Positions 34,301-40,409 of a stretch of 64,000 bases of DNA are shown one piece after another (positions within the stretch are counted from its first letter, which is position 1; every line of letters begins with the position of its first letter). Origin of the DNA: Sphingomonas hankyongi. GTDB taxonomy: Bacteria > Pseudomonadota > Alphaproteobacteria > Sphingomonadales > Sphingomonadaceae. The notes under the pieces are model-generated. The model saw only the letters and a list, made by a program, of their open reading frames with translations, made no database searches and was not told the origin of the DNA. The translations under genes were made by a program, and so were the position numbers. Location of the stretch: positions 372,001-436,000 of the forward strand of contig NZ_JAMGBE010000002.1 of the NCBI RefSeq assembly GCF_023516575.1. Direction: 5' to 3'.

Positions 34301-36815
34301 ACAGACGGCGGGTCCTGCCTCTTATGCGCTGACTGGACAGACGATCATCACTTCCAATGGCGCCGGTGGCAACGCCACGGGCGCGGGCGGCGTCGGCGGC
34401 AGCGGCCTCGGCGGAGCCATTGGCGTGAATGCGGTTTCGGGCCCGCTGACATTCGGCGCTGCCTCGATCGACGCGAATGGACTGGGGGGCGCGGGCTCAA
34501 CCGCGGGCACCGGCACGGGCGGCGCCGTGCAGATCCAAGCCGATGCCGGCGCCATGAGCGGCGGGGCGGTAACGATCCATGCGAACGGCTCGACCGATGG
34601 CGGCGATGTTTCGCTATCTACAATAAATGCCGGAAGCATCACATTTGCCTCGCTGAATGCGACAGCCAACGGCGCCTCGGCGGACGCGGGCGACATCACC
34701 GTCGATGTCGATGCGACCAGCACGATGGCGCTCGGAAATGCTTCGTTCACTGCCAACGGCGCCAGCCCGCCGGGCAGCGGCGAAGACGGTATCGAGTTCG
34801 GTGTGCTCGGCACGCTCTCGGCAAGTCAGCTTCAGCTCACCTCCACCGATGACATCCTGTTCGAGCTGTTCTCGGGCGGCCAGATGACGGTTTCCGGCAC
34901 GCTGCAAGCAGATTCATCGTCAGTCATTCGCCTGGTTGGAGACGGCAGCGCCGCACTCCTCCAGTCGAACACGCTGGACCTGGCCGGGGCCGACATCCAG
35001 TTCTCCGCCGACATCCAGGCTGCGGACATCTTGCTGACCCTGCCTGGCGATTATGCGGTCGGATCGCTTCCGGTGGCGGGCAACAGCCTGACGATCAACG
35101 CCGGCGGCGACATCAGCGCGCTCGAAAGCATCTTCTACGGCGCCGGGCTGGCGCTGAACGCCGCAGGCGATATCTCGATCGTCGACATATTGCTCTCCTC
35201 GGGCGATCTCAGTCTCGCCGCCAACTCGGGCAACATCACTGCCGGCAATCTGGACGCCGCAGGCGATGTAAGCGCCACTTCGGCCGGCTCCATGCAGCTC
35301 GGTAACGTTTCCGGGCAGGCAGTCGCACTCAATGCAGGCACGACGCTGGACGCGCTTCTGATTGACGGCACGACCGTCAGCGCTGCCGCCGGAGGTGCAA
35401 TGCAAGTCGACGGCGTAAACGCCGCCGGCGCTGTCGCGCTTAACTCCGGCGCGGCGCTGAACGTTGGTGATGTCAGCGGCGGCGCGATCGCTCTCTCGTC
35501 GACGGATGCGAGTGTCACCACTGGCGATCTCAGCGGGTCCAGCGTTTCCGTGACGGCCGGAACCGACCTGTCGGTCGGCGATGTCGACGCCACGTCGACG
35601 GCGAGCTTCACGGCCGGCGGTCTCGCTGGCTTCTACGGCCTGGTCTCGGCCCCGACGATCAACGTGACTTCAGGCGACATCAATATCGCGGACGGTGCGA
35701 GCCTCGGCTCGTCGTTGACCAATGTTATCAACCTGCTCGCGGTTAGCGACAGCCCCGTAATCCTCGGCAGCGGCGGCAGCGTTGCGCCGGGCCAATATGT
35801 CCTCGACGAAGACGGCGACATCGTTGCGGACACGGTCAACTTCACCGCGCAATCCGCTGGCAATGGTGCCGCTCCGAACATACTCGTTCGCGACGCGACG
35901 ATCGAAGGGAGCCAGACGGCGGGCGGCGGAGTGTCGACGGTGAACGTGTCCACCGGGAGCGACATCATCGTCGAAGGCGACGTCAGCTTCGTCAACGCAT
36001 CCGCCACCGACGCGCTCAACCTGTCGGCCGGCGACGCGATCAAGGTCGTCACCGATACCGGCAGCATTTCGATGACCGATAGCGCCGGCGGCCTCTCGGG
36101 ATCGCTCGGCCTCACCGCGCACGATGTCTGGGTCGCCGATCAGGCGCTGCTCAACCAGCTTAGCGCGAATCCCGACTTTGCCGGCTTCGAGGATGCGCTC
36201 GGGATCAACAACGGTCCAGTGAACCCTGACGGTTATGTTACCGCCGGCGGGATCACCGTCACGATGCTTGGCAGCAGCTTCCTGGTCCAGAACACCGGGA
36301 CGACCGATGCTCCGGCCGGCCTGACCGTCGGCGACGGCGGTCTGCACATCGTCAACCTCGGCAGCGATCCCGCGACGGTGATCCTGTTTGGGCAGCAGAA
36401 TAGCGGCGGCACCGTCACCAGCGGAGACGCTTTTTATGACAGCGTCGAATTCAGCGGCTCTGGCGGGTTCACCGGCAATTCCGCGGTCAATGGCTGCGAC
36501 GTCGGCAACGGCTGCGCTCCCGACGTCCCGCCGGGCACCATCGGCGGCGCTGAATCGATCCTCGGCCCGGTCGGTCTCATGAATAGCCCGAGCGACTTGA
36601 TCGCCGGCAACGACGACGACGAGATCTTCGGACCGGGCGGCGAGCAGCTGGCCGGAGAAGAGGGCGACGGCGACGAGGACGACGACCAAAGCGACGACAG
36701 CGAGTCCGGCGCCGACGCGTCGGTTGGAATCATCAACACCGGGCCGGTCTCGATCGACCAGCCGGTCGACGAGCCGGTCACGAGCGGCAGCGACGGCCCC
36801 GGCGGCTCGAATTAA
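28374..36815 (+). CDS. Giant glycine-rich two-partner secretion exoprotein (filamentous haemagglutinin type)
   Basis: 2813-residue TpsA-type adhesin. ATG 28374 has GGAG 6 bases upstream and lies in the transporter's stop overlap. A long signal peptide ends AEAQ near residue 46. The TPS secretion domain follows to about residue 180, with NLT-like starts and GKVWFYSPNGIVVGSTAVFD (family motif NPNGI). The bulk, about residues 530-2080, is a glycine-rich beta-helix-like array with blocks such as GGDGTGGYA. A less repetitive region follows, then a Cys pair (C2708, C2714: NGCDVGNGCAPD). The tail is very acidic (EEGDGDEDDDQSDDSE). The two cysteines are the only ones I find in the mature part and recall the C-terminal disulfide loop that anchors HMW1A. 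The likely site is the cell surface. Confidence 0.88.
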   Translation: MTRSVVIASSRNLTSNRRTLMLSCAAAAVAAGALHPQRAEAQAFNGSISSSLNASQTATGTGTETITVTGSKAVINWSPDLSGTGTIDFLPNGNVATFQGATGVSDYTVLNRVVPDASRAIGLNGTVLSKVDGGATGGKVWFYSPNGIVVGSTAVFDVGGLLLTTADIPDTTDDGFSDFSADNTSFSFSTSSALSGTKIQIDPGAKINALQPNSYVAMIAPRVEQGGDVVVRGSAAYVAATSLTMSMNQGLFDIQVDLGTGGTDDAQGVVHTGTTYWPVDATGTPRVYMVAVPQAQALNMLLGGNVGFADAGAASFDNGVIVLSAGGSVKEIGQSFRSYSALSGTDADLTIDPGNYNGHVEAVANGDISVLADSGSIAFGGDVILRSQNAGANGNITMSASGGNALAIAGDLTASTFNSTFLSLVDISADGSDLSVGGNLMITAAPAQDGSASDVDIAARNSGTFSVLGDTQIYANIGASVSPDSDIEGRDNFGGDVDITANSNGQISLNALTVDVSANGEKALGSQTNNGGDGIGGNVSISANGGGSIDINGNLTATSDGIGGDVEGVDGINPAVGGNGRGGDIHITSQDGDITVHGATLLKAIGVGGSYTGALPFPGDVTGGFGLGGNPSVFLSGNGTITFQGAVALTANGTGGDAVTGGAGEGGIAGFTAIDGTLDIGPSVTIDVVGTGGDANVAFGGTGGRGDGGTGYVEARATLADSTDIIVLATSVINGGNVTIDAGGIGGVGGTSNGDSAPGGTGGIGAGGLYTGELGTGGAFAASENGSEIHLGNVTLKAQGTGGAGGAGSGLQSGGVGGAAIGGSAGAGVYGPQGTASVATYGAVTMDVTAQGGAGGTGGAGQGNGGAATGGGYDDPQTPGNDNWGGARIDTFGDVTMNSAMLVAQAIGGQGAIGGDSFGGSVQVVSWADSSSDLTINGNLDLVSYSQGGGGAVGGNAVGGYAGFGSLESVASLDPASVNVTGWVTMNVVGQGGTGSTGGSGKGGIAEILIDAASMSVGGLTALANGSGGGATGTGGTGTGGLATFTITADGGSFASGGDVSLVARGVGGAGLANGAGVGGDGGDAFGGTSTFDILSTTATADIGGNLFVLAQGNAGDGGQGSTDGGAGGDGQGGSGSMTIDGDVTVAVDAIINVNSTGGAGGAGVNGNGGAGGAGLAANSDSLTLNGTLQANGYFGLARAFGGAGGDGATLDGAGGDAFAGTSTMDVAGQFIATGQFNTQSAYIFGASSTAFGGVGSSGGSAQGGSSTLDLSGSANGNLNVVASGLAGVGNAGAGGDGTGGSASVTVSGTLTDDGGFGIVHANGLGGDGTTSGGNAQAGSASLTIQSGGTATFATPASSEENAVRADATAGNATAGAGGSASAVDSLAQVNVDAGGQLNAARLIVSSTSTGGNGSTDGGTATAGAAEINVDGTAALGNSNVLAQAFGGTGTAGIGGDATAGAADLRVSGTATGGNVVVRANAVGGNGAASGGAAQGGDALLDVTGSASLAALTVHGSAQGGTSTAGTGGIGNSGDATVSADGGNIAVTGQALVLANGNGGSGFTAGGDGFGGTAEATADNGGSISFGGVDSTINASGNGGDSSNGTGGNGTGGDGSANAFNGGTLAGNFVIGAQSSGGDGIQGGDAQGGRASLVASGTGSTLNLASTWVSSQAIGGNGASSGGDATGGTTQLVVEFGASAAVSGTTLIDSQAWAGAASAGTGGNATGGDLLASIEAGSTATLANLDATADAHAGSGVDGGNGQAGIANVLVDGGSLTLTGNNSIHSIGYGGDATTGTGGTGTGGVGPGTAGNEGGAQLLAINGGTVSVSSLDVNADGFGGNSTGGQGGDGVAGFALTETHGNFTGTGEIFVSADGEGGDGASGGGDGLGGDAAVRLAGASNLSGDVSIRAAGTGGASANGTGGDGTGGYARTTAFNGATATVHNLTVDSSGTGGDGFNGGDGTGGQLVGSSGGSVVQTAGPASYALTGQTIITSNGAGGNATGAGGVGGSGLGGAIGVNAVSGPLTFGAASIDANGLGGAGSTAGTGTGGAVQIQADAGAMSGGAVTIHANGSTDGGDVSLSTINAGSITFASLNATANGASADAGDITVDVDATSTMALGNASFTANGASPPGSGEDGIEFGVLGTLSASQLQLTSTDDILFELFSGGQMTVSGTLQADSSSVIRLVGDGSAALLQSNTLDLAGADIQFSADIQAADILLTLPGDYAVGSLPVAGNSLTINAGGDISALESIFYGAGLALNAAGDISIVDILLSSGDLSLAANSGNITAGNLDAAGDVSATSAGSMQLGNVSGQAVALNAGTTLDALLIDGTTVSAAAGGAMQVDGVNAAGAVALNSGAALNVGDVSGGAIALSSTDASVTTGDLSGSSVSVTAGTDLSVGDVDATSTASFTAGGLAGFYGLVSAPTINVTSGDINIADGASLGSSLTNVINLLAVSDSPVILGSGGSVAPGQYVLDEDGDIVADTVNFTAQSAGNGAAPNILVRDATIEGSQTAGGGVSTVNVSTGSDIIVEGDVSFVNASATDALNLSAGDAIKVVTDTGSISMTDSAGGLSGSLGLTAHDVWVADQALLNQLSANPDFAGFEDALGINNGPVNPDGYVTAGGITVTMLGSSFLVQNTGTTDAPAGLTVGDGGLHIVNLGSDPATVILFGQQNSGGTVTSGDAFYDSVEFSGSGGFTGNSAVNGCDVGNGCAPDVPPGTIGGAESILGPVGLMNSPSDLIAGNDDDEIFGPGGEQLAGEEGDGDEDDDQSDDSESGADASVGIINTGPVSIDQPVDEPVTSGSDGPGGSN
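29950..34620 (+). repeat. Glycine-rich repeat region of the exoprotein
   Basis: About 4.7 kb of degenerate in-frame repeats coding GG-x-G-x-GG blocks separated by 25-40 residues of beta-strand-like sequence. The repeats are diverged at DNA level; I see no long exact tandem copies. Boundaries are approximate. Strong strand asymmetry here also opens long spurious frames on the minus strand. Confidence 0.7.
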
Positions 36816-36827
36816 TCGGAGGCGGAC

Positions 36828-39800
36828 ATGCGCGTCACAGGCATTTCCATTGCAGTTGCGACCACGGTGTCCATTTTGGGCCTCGCGAACTCGGCGGGCT
36901 CCGCGCCCCTAAGCGTTCGCGACAGCTTCAGGATCGGTAACGCAGGGACTATCTTCTGTTCCGCCCAGAGCCTCGCGGCCGATCCGGGCCTCGCGAGCAT
37001 GTTCGACACCGGATATTCCGTGACTTGTCGCGATGCTGCCGCGCCGGTCGGCAAGCTCTACAAGTTGCGCAGTTCGGCCGACCCTGCGGATAGGCTCGCA
37101 GCCGCCCGGGCTCAACAGGTGAGCTGCTCCGTGCCCCATGAGGGTCCCGTCACCGATCTCGGCAATGTCGAGATCATGGACTGCAAGCTCAAGGACGCGG
37201 ACGTCGCCTATCGCGTCTACCGCTTGCAGAAGGGCAAGCTGACCTACGTGGCCGAGGGGCTGTCGGGTTACGACAGCGTCCTGCAGCTCGGCCTGCGCAA
37301 TTTGGTCGCCGACCGCCAGATCCCTGGTGAGGTCTCAATTGCGACGACCGGACTTGGCGATCCTTCGGCCTTCGCACGCGTTCAGGCGGGCACGCTCGAC
37401 GCGACCCGCGCGCTGAACGAAGCCTACCGCCGCAACAACGCCGGCAGCTATGCCGAGGCGGCGGAATTCTTCGCCGCGGTCACGTCTTCCGGCGACGCCC
37501 CGCTGAGCCGCGCCGAAGGCCTGGCAAACGAAGCCCTTCAGAAGTCGAACCTCGGGCGCTACGCCGAAGCTGACGCGTTGTTCGCCCGCGCGACGGAAAG
37601 CGTCGGCAACGACGCCATCGTGACGAGGCGCTTGCGCAATTATCGGGCAATGCATTTGCTCAACCAGGATCGCGCGAAAGACGCACTGGAGGTGCTCGAC
37701 AAGCCTCTGCCCAAGGGTGCGGAGCTTGGCGGGGACGCAGCCGTGCGCTCGCTCGAGATCGACACTGCTACGGCAAAGCGGCTGAACGCAGACTCGAAAA
37801 TCGGCAAGCAGCTCGGCGCCGCTTCGGACGAGCTGCTGCCGGAGGAGAAAGCGGAAATCCTCGACGGCCAGGCGCTCCAGCTGCGCGGCACGGCGCTTCG
37901 GCTCACCGGCAATGTCGCGGGCGCGACGAACGCGCTGCGCCAGGCCGACGCCAAGCTGCAGGGCGTGCGCGGCGGCAAGGTCGTCTCGATCCTGTGGATG
38001 CGCGCGCAGATCCTCGGCGACCTTGCGGCGATCGCGGAGGAATCCGGCAACGCGGCGGAAGCCGACCAACTTTATCGCCAGGGCATCGCGTTGATCGAAG
38101 CGACCTATCCCGGCTCTGCTGCGCTGCTCAATTCGAAGGCCAGGCTTGCAGGTTACCTGGCGCGCTCCGGGCAGCTCGCGACCGCTGAAACGATGTTCAG
38201 CGAGATCGTCCATTCGCAGCCGGACACAAGCAATCTTCCGCCGTCCTTCGCGAACGTGCTGCGGCCCTATGTCGACATCCTGCTCAAGAAGAACGATCCG
38301 GCGGCGACCGCCGAGATCTTCGCCACGACCCAGCTGATGGTTCGGCCGGGCCTGGCGCAGACTCAGGCGGTGCTCGCGCGCGAGCTTAGCGGCGGCACCA
38401 ACGAGGCTTCGCGGCTCTTCCGTCAGTCGACCAATCTCACTCGGCAGATCGAGCGTGCTCGCGTCGAGCTCTCGCGGATCGAGGACATTGCGCAGCCCGC
38501 GCCGGAAGAGCTCGCAAAGGCCCGGGTGCTGAAGGCATCCATCGGCCAGGCGCAGAAGCAGCAGGTCGCGAGCCAGGCGGCGCTCGCAAGCTTCCCGCGC
38601 TATCGTGCGGTGGCCGGCGAAGTCATGCCGCTCGCCGACCTGCAGAAGACTCTTCGCCAGGGCGAGGCTTATTACCGTATGACCATCGTGGGTGACGCTG
38701 CCTACGCGGTGCTCGTCACGCCGGTCTCCGCCAAGGCGGTGAAGCTCGGCGTCACGGCCAAGCAGCTGGCGGAGCAGGTCAGCGCGCTTCGCGAGACCAT
38801 CTCGACGGTCGAGAACGGGCAGCGCATGACCTATGCCTTCGACGTAGGCCTCTCCCACCAGCTTTACGGCGAGCTTTTCGGTCCGTTCAGCGGAGACGTT
38901 ACGAACGTTAAGCATCTGATCTTCGAGCCCGACGGCGCCATGCTGCGCCTTCCGCCGAACCTGCTGGTCATGGACCAGGCTTCCGTCGATGCGTACCAGA
39001 AGCGCGCGGCGGCCGGCGGCGATGCGGAATTCGACTTCCGCGGCATCAACTGGTTCGGCCGCGACCGCGACATCAGCACCGCGGTTTCGCCTCGCGGTTT
39101 CGCGGAGTTGCGGAGCGCGCCTCCGGCCGCCGGCCCGAAGCTGTACCTCGGCCTCGGCGAAAACAGTAAGCCGTCGGCTACCACCGCAGTCCCGGCTGCC
39201 GCTGATCGCGACTGCGTGCTTCCGCTCTCGTCGTGGGGGATGCCGATCTCCGCGAAAGAGCTGCGCGTTGCCGGTGGCATCCTCTCCAATGTCGATCCCA
39301 ACGGCGTGCAGATCGCGACGGGCGACCAGTTCACCGATACGGGCCTCGAGCAACGCTCGGACCTCAACCAGTATCGCGTGATCCATTTCGCGACCCACGG
39401 CGTGGTCACGGCGCGCGCCCCGAAATGCGCTGCACAGCCGGCGTTGCTGACGAGCTTCGGCGGTGAAGGTTCGGACGGTCTGCTGACCTTCCGCGAGATC
39501 TTCGACCTGAACCTCGACGCCGACCTGATCATCCTGTCGGCATGCGACACCGCCGGGACTGCCAGCGCGGCGGCCACGCAGGCGGTCGGCCTGGCGTCCG
39601 GAGGCGAGGTCGCTCTCGACGGTCTCGTCCGCGCATTCGTCGGGGCCGGCGGGCGCCTGATCGTCGCAAGCCATTGGCCCGTGCCGGACGACTTCGATGC
39701 GACCCAGCGGCTGATGACGGGGATGTTCTCCGCGCCGCCCGGGACGCCGACGGTCACCGCCCTGCGAATGTCACAGCGACAGTTGATGGACGACCCGAAT

Positions 39801-39899
39801 ACATCCCACCCCTTCTACTGGTCGGCGTTCGCGGCCGTTGGAGACGGGGAAATTCCGGTTATCAGGAGCAAGCCGCAGCAGGTTGCCCAGGCCCGCTAG
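36828..39899 (+). CDS. Secreted TPR-CHAT protein (caspase-like fold) of the secretion operon
   Basis: 1023 residues. A signal peptide ends near NSAGSA (residue 26), so the protein should be periplasmic or exported. A unique domain with four Cys comes first. TPR-like helices follow (about 190-500, e.g. NNAGSYAEAAEFFAAV and LGRYAEADALFARATE). A coiled coil lies near 520-590, and a CHAT domain ends the protein (about 650-1010). The caspase-type dyad is present: His857 in VIHFATHGVV and Cys906 in LIILSACDTAG. VGLASGGEVALDGLVRAFVG and VIVASHWPVPD-like segments complete the fold. It starts 12 bases after the exoprotein with GGAGG upstream, so it is third in the operon. I infer a processing or quality-control protease for the exoprotein; this is unproven. 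Confidence 0.9.
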   Translation: MRVTGISIAVATTVSILGLANSAGSAPLSVRDSFRIGNAGTIFCSAQSLAADPGLASMFDTGYSVTCRDAAAPVGKLYKLRSSADPADRLAAARAQQVSCSVPHEGPVTDLGNVEIMDCKLKDADVAYRVYRLQKGKLTYVAEGLSGYDSVLQLGLRNLVADRQIPGEVSIATTGLGDPSAFARVQAGTLDATRALNEAYRRNNAGSYAEAAEFFAAVTSSGDAPLSRAEGLANEALQKSNLGRYAEADALFARATESVGNDAIVTRRLRNYRAMHLLNQDRAKDALEVLDKPLPKGAELGGDAAVRSLEIDTATAKRLNADSKIGKQLGAASDELLPEEKAEILDGQALQLRGTALRLTGNVAGATNALRQADAKLQGVRGGKVVSILWMRAQILGDLAAIAEESGNAAEADQLYRQGIALIEATYPGSAALLNSKARLAGYLARSGQLATAETMFSEIVHSQPDTSNLPPSFANVLRPYVDILLKKNDPAATAEIFATTQLMVRPGLAQTQAVLARELSGGTNEASRLFRQSTNLTRQIERARVELSRIEDIAQPAPEELAKARVLKASIGQAQKQQVASQAALASFPRYRAVAGEVMPLADLQKTLRQGEAYYRMTIVGDAAYAVLVTPVSAKAVKLGVTAKQLAEQVSALRETISTVENGQRMTYAFDVGLSHQLYGELFGPFSGDVTNVKHLIFEPDGAMLRLPPNLLVMDQASVDAYQKRAAAGGDAEFDFRGINWFGRDRDISTAVSPRGFAELRSAPPAAGPKLYLGLGENSKPSATTAVPAAADRDCVLPLSSWGMPISAKELRVAGGILSNVDPNGVQIATGDQFTDTGLEQRSDLNQYRVIHFATHGVVTARAPKCAAQPALLTSFGGEGSDGLLTFREIFDLNLDADLIILSACDTAGTASAAATQAVGLASGGEVALDGLVRAFVGAGGRLIVASHWPVPDDFDATQRLMTGMFSAPPGTPTVTALRMSQRQLMDDPNTSHPFYWSAFAAVGDGEIPVIRSKPQQVAQAR

Positions 39900-39908
39900 G
39901 AGCCTGGC

Positions 39909-40172
39909 TTACTGACCCGAATTTGCCTGGTCCCCGCAGCGGCAGGACGTGACCCGCGCCGCGCGCTTCTTCGGCTGCGCTACCGTAGCCTGCGTCTGCT
40001 CCGGCGTCGCGGCTGGGGCCGGCAGCGCTTGTTCGGCCGACGCGAGCACGAGCTCGGGAGTGCGAGTCGCGGGCTTTGCACCGGCCCGAATGTCCGTTTT
40101 CGCGGGTTCGGCGATGGCCGTCGCGGCGATCGTCAGCGTCACGGCGCCGATCAGAGACAAGCGGCTGTACAT
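39909..40172 (-). CDS. Hypothetical secreted protein, 87 aa
   Basis: Begins MYSRLSLIGAVTLTIAATAIA, a clear signal peptide cut before EPAKTD. The mature part is Ala/Pro/Thr-rich and ends VTSCRCGDQANSGQ with a CRC pair. A GGAGGG site lies 8 bases before the ATG. Convergent with the CHAT gene and divergent from the repeat-protein gene. No family recognised. Confidence 0.6.
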   Translation of the reverse strand: MYSRLSLIGAVTLTIAATAIAEPAKTDIRAGAKPATRTPELVLASAEQALPAPAATPEQTQATVAQPKKRAARVTSCRCGDQANSGQ

Positions 40173-40351
40173 AGCCAGGCCCTCCGTCAGGAATGACCCG
40201 GAATAAGCCGCTCAGCCTTTCTAATTGCCTCGCGGAATTGGTTAAAATCGCCTCAGCCATGTTGAGGAGGCCAACGGAAGACCCTCGCGGACGCGTAATA
40301 ACGTACCAACAACAGTGACTTAACGGCTGTGTCGTCAAAAAGACATTCATT

Positions 40352-40398
40352 GACTCTTTGTTAACGCGGAGTCACACTCACGCGCTTTTTCAAAAAGC
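40352..40398 (+). promoter_or_regulatory. GANTC pair and palindrome upstream of the repeat-protein gene
   Basis: GACTC (40352-40356) and GAGTC (40369-40373) are inverted copies flanking TTTGTTAACGCG, and both are CcrM methylation sites. A 15-base palindrome, GCTTTTTCAAAAAGC (40384-40398), lies just before the AGGGGG ribosome-binding site of the gene starting at 40410. Function inferred only. Confidence 0.35.
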
Positions 40399-40409
40399 AG
40401 GGGGCATCC

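Noticed and set aside
28383-36689. Long open frames on the minus strand opposite the glycine-rich exoprotein, up to 475 codons
   Set aside because: They follow from the GGC/GCC codon bias of the true gene; their products are low-complexity, and lack ribosome-binding sites and known domains.
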